The notes below the pieces were generated by a model. That model did not search any database. It was given only the letters and a program-made list of their open reading frames with translations, and was not told the origin of the DNA. Below are positions 24,652 through 36,793 of a DNA stretch of 64,000 bases, piece after piece. The DNA comes from Smittia aterrima (lineage: Eukaryota > Arthropoda > Insecta > Diptera > Chironomidae): NCBI GenBank assembly GCA_033063855.1, contig CP093831.1, positions 13,020,001 through 13,084,000 of the forward strand, written 5' to 3'. Numbering within the stretch: the stretch's first letter is position 1; every line of letters starts with the position of its first letter. Made by a program: the position numbers and the translations under genes.

Positions 24652-26252
24652 ATGCAAAAGCGTCGGCCGATTCAGTGGGTATCACATAACAAAGTTCTGG
24701 TTGGAAGTGGCGACGGTAGTAACAAAAAGCCGCACGCAAGGAATCCAAACTTTGATTCCGAAGAGACGAAGCTACTAATCCAATTATGGGGCGATCCACA
24801 AATTCAAAGGACGCTCATAACAATTCATAAAAAGCATCCAGTGATTGCGAAGATAGCAGAGCGAATGCGATCGCATGGCTACAACAGAAGCACAGAAGAA
24901 ATCAACACGCGCATCAAGAATTTGAAGTGTCTCTATAATCGAATTAAGAAAGATTTGGACTCGGGATTATTGAACGAGCCCAGCTGGAAACATTACGCCG
25001 CTATGGATGAGATTCTAAGTCGGCCAGTGTTTGGCAATTCAAATAAAGTTCCAGGAGTCACAAAGATTGTAATTTCTCCAATGCCAACATCAACAAACTC
25101 AAGTCCGCCGCCTCTTGAAGGGCCATTCTCAACTAGTCCATTTCAAGTCAAAGAAGAAGATTTCTCTGATGGAGATAATGAAGAGGATTCAATGGATTTT
25201 GAAGGAAGTGAGCTTCGTCCTGAAGATTTGTTAAGTGTCATTGATGATGAGGAGATGACTGATGTTCAAGTAAAAGATGAACCGATTGATGTTGATGCTG
25301 TTGTTAATGTTAATGAAGATAAAGAGTAAGATCTGCAATATTCACTTAAGATTTGAATTAAATATTTTATTCTCTTTTAGGACTTCTGACTCGGCAATCG
25401 CCGATTCATCAACAGATCTAGGCAAGACCGAAAAGACAGCAACAACCGCAAATCCTACGATGACCAAAAACATAATTAACTACTCCAATGATTCAATTAG
25501 TATAGCCTCAGTTGTGTCTGGGAACACTCCACAAGCTCAAACTCAAGCCATTCCAAAGACTTCGCCGCAATCCAATACCAAGATTAGCTTAGTACCCACA
25601 AAACTTCTTCTTAAGCCACAACAAGTCAATAATTTTAAGTCCCAACCAACAATTGTCTATAGTAGTGTTCAATCGTCCACGTCTGTGGCAGGCACGGTTA
25701 CTACGAATGCGCAAAGCTCCATTCCTATGAAGGTTGTGTTCGTCAATGCTATGAATAACAACTCGAATGTCCAAAACGGTGTTCACAAGACACAACAGAT
25801 AACGATCAATAACAAATCTCTTGCGCAACTTCAACAGTCGCAAAACTCCGCGTTCCTTACTAACAAATTGCTCAGCACTAGTCAGGGTCAGAAAGTTCAA
25901 ATTGTTCAATCGCCGCACTTTAACTCTGTTCCGAAAGTAACCACAACAGTCAATAACGGCGAGTCAAGTAGCAAAGGAAGCAAGACTCTCTTGGGATCAA
26001 AGATGCCAGGTGAGCTTAAAACAATTTTTAATCAATCAATCTCTCAATTTATTTGTTGTTTCAGTTATAAGAAATTTGCTTACAAATATCGTCGAGATCG
26101 AGAACCAACGGCTAGAGATCGAGAAGCAGCGGTTTGAGTACGAGAAGACTGTTGGAAATGAACTTCTCTCGATGCTTCGAACCTTCATCGGCAGTCAATC
26201 TAAAACTGAACCAAAAGTCACAAGCGAGGGCATCGAAAAACCTTGCGAATAA
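24652..26252 (+). CDS. Myb/SANT-like (trihelix/MADF-type) DNA-binding protein
   Basis: Probable nuclear transcription regulator. Exons 24652-25325, 25381-26009, 26065-26252 give 496 residues. Residues about 33-115 form a Myb/SANT-like three-helix domain. It has regularly spaced aromatic residues (LLIQLWGDP, CLYNRIKKDL, SWKHYAAMDEIL) and an internal basic stretch (ERMRSHGYNRSTEEINTRIK). An acidic region follows (about 165-225) with two possible SUMO sites (QVKEED, QVKDEP). A long Gln/Asn/Ser/Thr-rich activation-like middle comes next. The C-terminal helix is charged and probably coiled-coil (VEIENQRLEIEKQRFEYEK). That layout (N-terminal Myb/SANT, C-terminal Glu/Arg coil that names neighbouring Glu-Gln-Arg repeats) is common in insect regulators, but I do not recognise the specific orthologue. 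The start is the first ATG after an upstream in-frame TAA. The gene ends 156 bases from the convergent gene on the other strand. Confidence 0.85.
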
Positions 26253-26408
26253 TCTCTCCGATCGGGTTTCCGCTTAAGTTAAGAAAAAGTATTGTTTTCC
26301 CCCACGTTTTGTCAATAGAATTCGGAAATTTGAAGTGATAATTGATTTCGTCATTAGTTAATAAAACTCGTGTGATTTGGTTTTTAAAAGCGAAGCAACT
26401 GATAAAAC

Positions 26409-28227
26409 TTAAGCGAATGAAAATTGTTTTTGCTCTTCGTCTAATGTGGGTGGAGGAGTTTTAGGAAGAGGGGGCGGAATGTCTGGTTGATTCCTCGTGA
26501 GATAGAAGCGATGTTCATTAACTCGACTCCAAACATCTTCCTCGTCTTCACTAATGTAAGAATCAGAAGAAGACGAGCTTGATTCAGATTCTTCTGAACG
26601 ATAAATTGTTTCATGATCATTTTGAAATGTGATCGTCTTGGGAGCACTCGTTGTTTCGCTCCATTTGAGAATTGATTTTGGTGCTTGCACTTCAGCTTGC
26701 TGCGGTTTTGAAGCCTCAATTGAACTTTGTGATGTTGATACTTCAATTTCTGGTTCAACTTCGATTTTTTCGCGATCAATGGATTTCTCTTCTGGTGGAG
26801 TTTCAACGTTCTTTAATTCGATTTCTCTTTTTTCGAATACTTCTGAATCTAAAGAGCTGGTTGATTGCTGAGGCTGGGAAGTTTGGTCATCTTCGAAGTT
26901 TTTCGATTCCTCGTCGCTTAATTTTTTTGAAGTTAAATTTTCAACAACGCCATGCACGGCTTCAATATCTGAACTTGAAATATTTTCTGTTTTTCTTAAA
27001 TCAGACGAGGATCGGTCAATCGATCGCTTGATTCGTGGTTTTACTACTGGAGGCTCAAGTTTCGCAGCTTCTGGTTCAACTATTGATTTAAAACTATTTT
27101 CGCGAGGTTTTCTTTTCATTGGAGTTGGAGGCGGTAAGTCACTTTTCAATTCTTCGGTGGAATGATTAGCAGCTTCTTCAACATAAGAAGCTCCTTCGTT
27201 GACTTCAATTTGATTTCCGTTGGTTTTCTCTAAATTTTCACTTGAAATCTCACTTTTTTGCAAATCAAAACTTTCATCGAAGAAAATGTTTTCATCCTGC
27301 GATTCAAACACAGTTTCCTCGAGTTCATTAACTTCTTCGAACTTTACACGTTTTTGGTTAATTTCTTCATCGCTCCTTGAATCATTTCCTTTTAGCTCAA
27401 CTGTGACATCGAAGGTATCAACTTTACTGTTCATCTTCTTAAAAACGTCTTCATTCGTTGAATCAACTTCATCAACTGAAAGCTCTCGAAAAGCTTTTGG
27501 ACTTGGATCTTTTGGGATTGCCAAATCTGGCATTGACGTGCTGTTCCGTAAATGAAGTTTCTCCTGAATCATTCGTTTAATATTTTCATTCTTTTGAACC
27601 GTTGCAAAATCTTGTTCTCTTGAATGCTGCACATAACTGGTTCGTTGAGTCGTAGTTATTTCACTATCATCTTTACTGGATAATCTCGAAAGATTTAGTT
27701 TACTCTTGAAGGGCATTCGAAAAATGCTTCTGCTTTCGCCTACAAAACGAGGAAGATTCAATCTGTCATAATCATCGATAGATAGCGTGAAAAGCATAAA
27801 CATCTAATAACGTGTAACTACTTTTGTATGGTTGCGATAAGCGCGATAACTAATTGATCACGGAAGGGCACTTGAAGACACACTTACTATTTTTGGTTTT
27901 TTTCTTTCCGTTCATTGATGAATTCGAAGGTTGCTCCAGAAAAATTACAGATTCATCTGTTGATTGACGGTAAAGTCCTCGTGAGCAATTTTCGCGATAC
28001 TCCACATGGCTGTCGACTTGAGTAGGCGCTTGCTCTAATGTTAGACGATGACGAAACCATCGTAACTTTATCCCCATGAAACTGATAACAAGTGACAGCA
28101 TAGCCGCAGAGAGTAAGATGTAAGATAAGGAACTCGTGTCATCTTCGCTATCTAAAATAATTCAAAGATCTTTCAAATCATCTTCGAAGAAATATTTTCA
28201 CTCACGACTTAAATCGTTGAACTTCAT
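26409..28227 (-). CDS. Single-pass membrane protein with long disordered tail, unknown function
   Basis: Exons 28227-28206, 28151-27888, 27739-26409 give 538 residues. The short N-terminus (MKFNDLSHSEDDTSS) is followed directly by one membrane span at about 17-37 and then basic residues (KLRWFRHR). This suggests an N-out/C-in signal-anchor protein with about 500 cytosolic residues. The tail is charged, Ser/Glu-rich and probably disordered. It has proline-rich patches (PPPTPMKRKPR, and PDIPPPLPKTPPPTL near the C-terminus) that could bind SH3 or WW domains, and a KSILKW motif. No catalytic domain is visible. The first coding exon is only 22 bases, but the phase closes and it supplies the only sensible start for the membrane span. 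I do not recognise an orthologue. It could be an adaptor or trafficking protein, but that is a guess. Confidence 0.75.
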
Positions 28228-28649
28228 GACTTAGAAATGAACAAACCAAAGACACAACTCAAACTGTGGAGAGGAATTTTACCGTCTGCGTATCAAGGTA
28301 AAAATTATTGGAATAATTGCACGATAAGATATTGTTTGCAATAGTATTGTTAACATATAAAAATACTTGGCGACTTTTGTGTTCAATGAGCTATTAAGGT
28401 AAGTCAATAAGAGTATCCATTTGAAAGTTTCAAAGCTTCTTATCAGAAGCACACAACCCATGAAGGAAGTTTAGTTCATAAAAATTTTGCGGAAAGCATT
28501 TATTTTCTTTCGAAAGCATCAAGTTAATCATATTTGATCGCAGACCGAGAAACTGAGTGCGTTGAAATAAGTTAGGACAGTGAAAAGAATGCAGAGACGC
28601 TTAATCATCAAATTTGGTTAATGAAAGATGAGGGACTGGTGGGACGACT

Positions 28650-29393
28650 TCATTTCTGTGCCTTTCTTCTTGTAATATCCCAGTTATAGATTCTAGCCAT
28701 TGCTACTTCGACCGTTGTCTGCTGGTTGCGCAAAAACTCCTGAAACAATCAATTCTCATTAGAACTCGGAACACAAAAGAAAGATTTTCTTGATTTCTCA
28801 CCTGATCATGCTCAAGACATCTCAAGTTCATGCTTGCAGAATCCATGTTCTGTTTTAAAAGCTCCTCAGCTTCATCAAGTGGATACTCGAGCATGACGTT
28901 AGCTCCAAGCCACAAACAGACTGTCTTAGTCTTCTGGATAACTGATTTCACGAAGACCTGTTCACTTAGGAGGATGTTTGTTTGTAGTTCATCTTCTTCT
29001 TGATCGTTGAGAATCTTGATCATTTCAAGAGATTTCTGGAGGTCGGGAAGTTGTTGACGGAGTCGCCGTTTGCGAGCGATCATGTTCATTTCCATAAATT
29101 TGTATTTACTGTGTTGCTCGTCGAGCGATTTCAAAACTTTCTCCGCTTGGTTGTTATTTTCTGGTAAGGCCATAAACTGATCGACATCATCCTGCAATTC
29201 AGATTGAAAATCTTAGTTAAAATTGCAAAAGAAAATTCATTTGATCGGGAAAAGTTTTTGTGGTTAAAAATTTACAGAATTTCAGTTTCCCGTGAAGGTT
29301 CGACGAGTTACTCACAACAAACACTGCTTTCGGAATCCCAGCATAGCTTTCCTGTCCTTCTGGAAGTTTTGGTAATTCTGCTTCGCCAGCCAT
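28650..29393 (-). CDS. Pfdn3: Prefoldin subunit 3 (VBP1/mgr-like)
   Basis: Alpha-type subunit of the hexameric prefoldin co-chaperone, which passes nascent actin and tubulin to the CCT chaperonin in the cytosol. Exons 29393-29316, 29191-28802, 28739-28650 give 185 residues, close to the human 197. Family hallmarks are the N-terminal GIPKAVFV-DDVDQFM segment, a first coiled coil (ALPENNNQAEKVLKSLDEQH onward), the KTVCLWLGANVMLEYPLDEA hairpin core and a second coiled coil ending NWDITRRK. An in-frame ATG at 29432 would add 13 residues. MAGEAELPKLP at 29393 is preferred because conserved sequence starts there. The gene faces Gclc across a 1290-base divergent interval. The fly orthologue is merry-go-round (mgr). 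The frame and motifs are intact. Confidence 0.95.
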
Positions 29394-29816
29394 CTCTATA
29401 AATTTCAATTTCTTTCCGAATGAAATTTTCAACCAAAATGTGAGTGGTTCGCAAGTTACGTAGAATATTTAATTTAGACCCCCCCTACGTCTACGTCTCG
29501 TTTACGTTCAGTTTTGTTACGTTCACGCGTCAAATTGTCTTTCTGAAGTTCTTTTGCGAAATAAAGTGTTTAAGATAGAAATAAAGAGCTTTGATATTGA
29601 ATTTCATTGATTGGAGTTGCATAAAGGTGATTTAGGAGTGTTCAATATTAAATTGTCGTGATGATCATTAGTTTTAGAGTAAAAAAAGCTAAAATAAAAA
29701 AGTTTAGTCACACCGCATGAAATTCGATCTGATTAATAACTAAAGTTCAGAGCGATTGAAAATGACGAAACAATAAACAAAATCGCTAAATCTCGCGAGA
29801 CCTAATTAACTTGTAG

Positions 29817-29824
29817 TGACGTCA
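29817..29824. promoter_or_regulatory. CRE-like palindrome TGACGTCA
   Basis: A perfect 8-base CREB/ATF consensus, 424 bases upstream of the prefoldin 3 start and 860 bases upstream of Gclc. Consensus matches of this length arise by chance fairly often, so function is only suggested by the position between two divergent genes. Confidence 0.35.
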
Positions 29825-30199
29825 TGTGCTGATCTAATTAACTTGTGTTATGTTGTTTCTGCTAATCTATCAATGATAAAAGACCTCGCTGGGGATGTAT
29901 TTTTCTGATTAAAGAATTGAAGTGGTCATGAGAGTTAGTGGGAAAACTTCTTCAGATATTTCTCGGAGAGCTTAAAGCTATTGCACTCTGATAGTATTAT
30001 CAGATAATATTTTGTCATTCTCTTATGTAGAAAAATTGTGAAATACCGGATTACGATTTTTCTTCTCCCGGCATATTGCTCATTTTCGTTGAAGGTGTTT
30101 CTTTTCTTCGTTACAGAAATAATTTTTTTTGAGAGAGCAGTGTATTTCCACATTCATTTCGTCATCGTTTAGAAAATGTTCCAAATAAATCGACTCACC

Positions 30200-30209
30200 A
30201 TGACATAGC
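30200..30209 (+). promoter_or_regulatory. Antioxidant response element-like site ATGACATAGC
   Basis: Matches the RTGACnnnGC core bound by Nrf2/CncC-Maf dimers, 475 bases before the Gclc ATG. Gclc is a classic CncC/Nrf2 target in animals. A match somewhere in 1.3 kb by chance is not rare, so this is a candidate only. Confidence 0.35.
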
Positions 30210-30683
30210 CATTTCCACTCTCAAGGATGAATTTATTAACGTGCAACATTTCATACGAGAGCTCAGTAACTTACAAACTTTCAAACCGGCAACACTCAAT
30301 CACGAGACAAGTTCTCCGGCAAGAAATATTTTTTTCTTATTCTCACAAGAACTTGATTGAAGTTTAAAAAAGAAATATTCCAAGAGGAAAAAAAATCAAA
30401 TCAATTATTAAACAGCGAGTGAGAGGTGTGTGTTTATTTTTCATGGTCATCGGCTCCATTATAGAACTCATCAATGGCATTGAAGTTAAACCAAATATTT
30501 ATTTTACTCAAGTTCTCGAAGTCGTTAGAAGGAAAATCTTGATAAGATAAGATGAAATGTGCTCACTGAAACGTGATGATGCAATTAAAACTTGTGCTGG
30601 CCTTAATTGATTGATTGACTTGTGAAAAATATTACAATTTTTATTAATTTCGTCTTATTTTCAGTTGAACACACTTTTTTGCG

Positions 30684-32653
30684 ATGGGACTATTGACGGA
30701 GGGAAGTCCTCTTTCTTGGGAAGAAACGAAAAAGCTTGCGAATCACGTTCGCGAACATGGAATTCAACAATTCATAAATTTATACGCTCGACTAAAGGAT
30801 CGTGAAGGCGATGTTCTTAAATGGGGAGACGAGGTCGAATACATGATCGTGAATTTCGATGACAAAGCGGAAGTAGCAAAAGTTTCGCTTAGAGCTGATG
30901 AAATTTTGTCACAGCTTCAAGAGCCAGAGCTTAAGGATCCAAATAATGTTAAATCCCTGTGGCGACCAGAATACGCTTCTTATATGGTTGAAGGAACCCC
31001 CGGAAAGCCGTATGGAGGACTTCTTGCTCATTTCAATGTTGTTGAGTCATCAATGAGATACAGGCGAGAGGAAGTCGCACAGCTATTAAAACCTGGTGAA
31101 GCTGTGATGTCACTCACTCACTTTCCACGTTTGGGATGTCCAAAGTTTTCTGTTCCATCTTATGAAGTCCGACCGGACGATCCGGAGTGCGCCGCTCAAT
31201 CACTTTACTTTCCGGATGAAGCTATTTTTGGAGGTCACCCTCGTTTCAAAACTTTGACAAGAAACATTCGTCAACGACGAGGTGAAAAAGTTTCTATCGA
31301 CCTGCCAGTTTTTATGGACGAGAAAACTAAAATTCCGGTCGCTGGTTCGTTGCCGGATAAACCAAACTTCGTTCACATGGACGCGATGGGCTTTGGAATG
31401 GGAAGCTGCTGCCTTCAAATGACTTTCCAAGCTTGTAACATTGACGAAGCTCGAACTTTATACGATCAACTGACGCCTCTTTGTCCAATCATGCTTGCAC
31501 TAACCGCTGCCTCTCCAATCTATCGAGGGCATTTGACCGATATTGATTGTCGCTGGAATGTCATTTCTGCTTCGGTGGATTGCCGGACAGAGGAAGAACG
31601 TGGACTCAAACCACTAAAAGAAAACAAACACAGGATTTACAAATCGCGATACGATTCAATTGACTCTTATCTGTCTCCAGAAGGAGAAAAGTATAACGAT
31701 GTTGAATTGATTTACAATGAAAGTGACTATCAAAAGCTGCGAGATGGTGGAATCGATCATCTGTTAGCTCAACACATTGCACATCTTTTCATCAGGGACT
31801 CAGTATCACTGTTCAGTGAAAAAGTAAATCAAAATGACGAGGAAGAAACCGATCATTTTGAAAATATCCAATCGACCAACTGGCAGACTATGAGATTCAA
31901 GCCTCCACCACCGAATTCTCCAATTGGATGGAGAGTTGAGTTTAGACCATGTGAGCTTCAATTGACAGACTTTGAGAATGCAGCAATTGTTGTTTTTATC
32001 GTTCTTCTCACAAGAGTCATCTTATCGTTCAAGCTGAATTTCTTGATTCCGATTAGTAAAGTCGACGAGAATATGCAGAAGGCACAGAAACGAAATGCCT
32101 GCCAAGAAGAAAAGTTTTGGTTCCGTACGAACTTCGACGGAAAGAAATGCGAACCAGCCGTCGAAGGGGAATGTGAAGGCTGCGAACAATGGACTATCAA
32201 CGAAATTATCAATGGCAAAGGAAGTTTCCGAGGACTAATTGGACTCATCAACCAATACTTGGCGAGTATGGAAGTCGACACAGACACTCATTGCTCGATT
32301 CAACAATATTTGAAGTTGATTTCCCGTCGAGCTTCGGGAAGTCTTCTGACGACAGCTTCATGGATTCGAAAAGAAGTTCGCAATCATCCTGACTATAAGT
32401 GAGTTTGTCTAATTTTATACAAATCTAAGTGTTATTAATTTTTTTCTGTTTTAAATTTTTTAGACAGGACTCAATTGTAAGTGACAAAATCAACTTTGAC
32501 TTATTAAAAAAAGCGAAAAAGATCCAAGAAGGTCTGCTTCCATGTAACGAATTGCTTGGTTGCATTACAAACTCAAAGACTACTGAGGATATTCCACATG
32601 CGATTGCCAAGCAACATACTACGTCATCTAACCACCTCTCCAATGGCAATTAA
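30684..32653 (+). CDS. Gclc: Glutamate-cysteine ligase catalytic subunit
   Basis: Cytosolic enzyme that joins glutamate and cysteine with ATP, the rate-limiting step of glutathione synthesis. It partners with the modifier subunit Gclm. Exons 30684-32398 and 32464-32653 give 634 residues, against about 637 in human. The start MGLLTEGSPLSWEE is the conserved family start. The sequence runs co-linearly with animal GCLC: FINLYARLKDREGDVLKWGD and EVEYMIV (metal/substrate site), the MVEGTPGKPYGG loop, SLTHFPRLGCP, FGMGSCCLQMTFQA (with the conserved Cys pair), RWNVISASVDCRTEEERG and WRVEFRPCELQLTDFENAA. The Cys of the FRPCE motif is present. The C-terminal acidic/Thr-rich tail is encoded by the second exon. 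The gene is divergent from prefoldin 3, with an ARE-like site upstream. The frame is intact and no key residue is missing. Confidence 0.97.
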
Positions 32654-33921
32654 ATCAACGATAAGATAAAAACTTACGTGGGGGGTAAATGATTGGGTGC
32701 GTTTTATAGCTCAAACATTCCTCCGAACGAAAATAAAGAGAGGAACATTATATTACTTAATCAGTCAAGTGCACTTAAGTGGCAACACATTCTTAGTCTT
32801 TTTTGTAAATGACAACGAACAATTCTTTTCCGAAAATTACTTGATGTCAGCTCAACAATGGTTTCTGTTCAATATAAGTACAAACAATTGTTTCCTTTTC
32901 GCTTGTCCCAGTTTAATCAAAAAATACATTCACTTAAATATTATGCAATAACTTAGTTTAGAACTTAATGTTGATAAAGTATTATTAAAGTTTACTAATC
33001 TTCTAACGCGCATGTTGCAATATCTGGTGAAAGACAGAGGGAAGAATAGTGAAAGAAGGAAGTCTGATGAACAACGATGATGTTAAGTTTAATCAAAAAT
33101 GTTTTAAAAATTTAGAAGAAAAATAAAACTTAAAAATTTAGGTTTGAAAATAACTTTTGAAGAAAGGAAAATGCAAATTGATTTCTTCTTTCGTTCGTTC
33201 TTTTATTCTCAATTTTCTCATAGAACTTTATAAATCCTTAAAAATATTTTCTTTACGCCTTCGTTTTTTTTTTGACACAGTTCGTTAGCAAGAATCATAT
33301 TTCATCTCTAATTGGTAATTGTTGCTTAGCATTTAACAATAGATTCTTGCAGTTGACGATGATGCGGTTAGACTTAGACGTTCAACGAGTTTATCTTCTC
33401 GCGGTTTATTGAAATGTGAAGAAATTTTATTTCTCACAGCAACAAATTAGAAACTTTCTTTTTAAAAAAATCTTCAAAAATCTTAAACTTAACAAAGAAC
33501 GCATCTTTCTACATTGTTCCATTAAAAAAATCTAATTGCAGAAGGACACAAGGAGGCGTTTTACGATATTTTATCATGAAAAACGGGAAGAAGTGATAAC
33601 AATATTTAATTAATAATTGAACAAAAGTGATGCTTGCCGGTGATGGTAAATTTAGTCTATGTCTTCATAAGACGATTTTGATTGTTACCGAATAATTTTC
33701 CAACTCCTCTTGTAATAAAGAACAAAGCAGAAAGCGGGTTGAGGAATCGAGAAGGATAATGACTAACATTTCTTACGAGTAATCGTTGTAACAACTTTAT
33801 GCTAAAGCTTCAGCTACTAAAATGTTTGAACAAGCCTTGGCGAGCAAACCGAAAGTATTTTTTGGTAAAATTAAATTCGGGAGAAGACTGCGCAACAGAA
33901 AATATGTTAAACTACGGAAAT
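32654..33921. other. Intergenic between convergent Gclc and Dph6
   Basis: About 1.3 kb between two convergent stops, presumably the 3' untranslated regions of both. It is AT-rich with several poly-A/T runs. The open frame at 32697-32951 (+) has no motif. The plus-strand frame at 33799-34194 lies mostly opposite the last Dph6 exon and is a shadow. Confidence 0.5.
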
Positions 33922-36793
33922 TTATTCATGACGGATCCCGCAGATGGAAATAAATGTTCCGTAATTCTGAAGCGAACACGAAGGGATGACGGTGAATGCA
34001 ATGTTAGCAGTTTTTGTGTCTTCTTTGAACTTTCTCATTGTTTGGATGATCAAGGCAGCGGGCGATGGATTCATGACTTGATAGAAGATTCGGAAATGAA
34101 TCGCGGGAATATTTTCACTGTTTTTGTAGCCCTGCAAGATCTTTCCCAAATTATACTTCATAATCTCCTGGAAATGGCTCTCGTTCAATTTTGATGTGAG
34201 CTCTTCGTGACGCTTCTTGATATCATCGGTCAGTTCAGTCAATTTTGTTGATGACGTAGTTTGACCTGCGATAGAAGAGACAAATGCGTTATAAATAATT
34301 CATGGACAAACTTAATGATGAACGGAAAACTCGCACCTGTTGAAACGTAGCAAATGATCGCTGCGCAATTGTTTTCGTAATTCCAACGGCGACGAATCGA
34401 GATGACATATTGATTGCCTACTGTACAACCCGTCTCTTCGTCTACAAAGAACACCAATAAAAAATGAATAATTTAAATTTATTGTGTCTCGCTTGTAACT
34501 TCGTAGCCAACTCACATTCGAATTTGTTGTTGTGTGTGTGAATCCAAACGTTCCATTCGACCAAAGCTTTTCGAGGAAGAGCAGGAACGACGATGTAATC
34601 CATGATAGCGTTAGCAGTTCTCCTTTCCTATTACATGTAAAATTAATCAATGACCATTTTCTCAAGTCAAATCTTACCCATTGACGACGAGCTTCGCTTA
34701 TGTAGCTTGGATGAGTAACAAAGCAGATACCTTGAACGACATCTCGAAGTTGACCGTGTGAGTTCATTGCCTTTGCGATTCTGTTAATGTGACGAAGAGT
34801 GAGTTTGCATTCTTGTTTAATGCCGCCATTGATAATCGACATGTTTCCTGGAATTAGTCCTATTTGCCCGCTAATGTAAGTGATCTCGCTGATCTTTGTC
34901 GATTGCGAATATGGACCGATGTTAGCTGGCGCCCAATGTGAAATTCCTTGAACGTGCATTGTGTGTCGTCTGTAATCAGCTTCGACAACATATCCGGCCT
35001 TAAATGCAACCGCTTCGAGAATGACTTGACATCCAGCAGGTAAACACGTTTCGACACAGACACGAGTCGGTGGATTTTGGAAGTTCAGCTTTTGACTGTA
35101 GGCTTGATTGATCACTGAGTATTCAGCGATGTTTCGTACGTACATCGTGATATAGCACAGATCGTTGAGTTTCATTGAGTATTGATGAATTATTTCTAAA
35201 ATCAAAACAATGAAGTTTCATTTCAAAACAAGTTTTTCACTTGCCACACCTTCGAGACTATTTAAAGCATTTTCGACTCCGTCCTTTGTCGTTTCCCCTT
35301 CGCCTAGAAATTGAAATAAATCCATTGACGTGACTAAGTTAATCGTAACGGTCCAGCGATCTTTTCTTTACCTTGAATACCGGAAATCCAATGCCAGCCT
35401 TTAGTATTGGACACAACATGTGGCTCATTCTCCAGCTTCCCTTGTTCATATTCATACTTTAACTCTTCAGGAACATCATGTTGCTCCAAGCTATTATTCT
35501 TTGTCATGTTTAAGCTTTGACTACGACTGAAGCTTTCACGATGGCCGAGGGAAACTCCTGAATGTTTCGCAAAGTTTTCTTTCTCAATGAATTCAAGTTC
35601 AGTGTCAGTGAGATCAGGATCGGATAGATCGCTGTATGAGGACGAATTTAGTTCATTAATGAAGTCCATCGAGTTTTTTATCACATATTCTTTGAAATCG
35701 GATGGTTCCTTTGCGACGAGTTTTAGTTTCGTGAAGTTTATGTAACCAACGGGACAAACGGGGTCCGATGAACTAACGACGACTTGATTTTCCTCACTAA
35801 AAATTCGAGAAAATATGATTTTATCTTCTGAGTTTGAACCAAGGTTGAGCAGCTTACATTACGATTCGCTTCTTGAATAACGGACAGTCGAGCGTAAAGG
35901 TTTCATATTCTCCTCCTTCTCCGCAAATATTCACGCCGTACTTGTCGTGCATCTTCACCAAATGGCCTTGTATGTCTCGAATCGACTTCCCCAAGTGACG
36001 ATCAGGAGTGAGGCCGAGTGATGCAACCTAAGAAATGAGATCTTTATTATATTGTCTTGAAAAGCCACCAGCGGCTCTCGTTTACTTTAATTAGAATTGC
36101 ATCGACGTGCGAATCGATCATCTCTTGAAGAAGTTGCGCTTGATCCCGACGCCAAAGATAAGCGAGCGAGATCAGATTCAACCGAGTGCATCTAAGGGAC
36201 GAATTTTGTCAACGGGTGAAAGAAGCAATTTAATGAGTTTCGACTTACACATTCTCACAACGAACCCGTTGATAATCAGAGAAAATTGCGCCAACAGAAA
36301 CTGCTTCGATGCTCATCTCATCCTACAAATTGAAATCAACAATAAAATAACAAAAGACTTTTTAATCAACTTACCCGAACTTGCTTTAGTAGCTCATACA
36401 AGTCTTCAACTTCGTCATCCTCTGTTGGCTCATAGTCTTTTCCCTTTTGAGATGTCACGCCGGAGGTAGTTCGACGATACAATGGCAACTCCATTGCCTC
36501 GGCAAGTTTCTCGATTCCCATATGGCCGACTGTTTGATACATGAATGAATCGAGTTCGTCTAAAGGAATAATAAACAATTTAGTAATCTCATTTGACTGT
36601 GCAAATATTTTCACTTCACCTTTATCTGCCGGATGCAAATTAGCTAAGGCAACAATCTGCAACGAATACGTGAAAATCATCACTCAAAATTTGGGAACTG
36701 TTCTCGTTATCTCACCTCATGTCCCTCGCTTTGGCAGCACAACATATTGAAAGTTGAGTCCTTTCCTCCGCTTACTAAAGCAACCACCCTCAT
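33922..36793 (-). CDS. Dph6: Diphthine-ammonia ligase with two RidA-like domains
   Basis: Catalyses the last, ATP-dependent amidation in making diphthamide on elongation factor 2, in the cytosol. Twelve exons: 36793-36716, 36656-36620, 36559-36375, 36322-36249, 36191-36086, 36027-35858, 35796-35372, 35303-35250, 35195-34678, 34627-34516, 34441-34337, 34265-33922, giving 735 residues. The N-terminal ATP-PPase (N-type) domain has the SGGKDS P-loop (residues 8-13), the DELDSFMYQTVGH segment and CGEGGEYETFTLDCPLF. After an acidic, serine-rich linker (about 245-350) comes the C-terminal half with tandem YjgF/RidA-like domains (WAPANIGPYSQ, YISGQIGLIPG). Yeast Dph6 has this long form, while human DPH6 is short. 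An apparent read-through frame in exons 2-3 hides a 60-base intron. Removing it restores the conserved DELDSFM join. Minus-strand TAA at 33922-33924 ends the gene. Confidence 0.95.

Larger units (their letters stand above)
29394..30683. other. Divergent promoter interval, prefoldin 3 / Gclc
   Basis: About 1.3 kb between two diverging starts. It holds a palindromic CRE-like TGACGTCA (29817-29824), a TCTCGCGAGA palindrome (29791-29800), a direct repeat of CTAATTAACTTGT (29802 and 29834) and an ARE-like ATGACATAGC (30200-30209). A polypyrimidine/AG ending at 30664, just ahead of the Gclc ATG, looks like a 5' untranslated intron acceptor. No coding frame is supported. Confidence 0.6.

Noticed and set aside
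33799..34194. 131-codon plus-strand frame
   Set aside because: It lies mostly opposite the last exon of Dph6 and is a shadow of that coding sequence.
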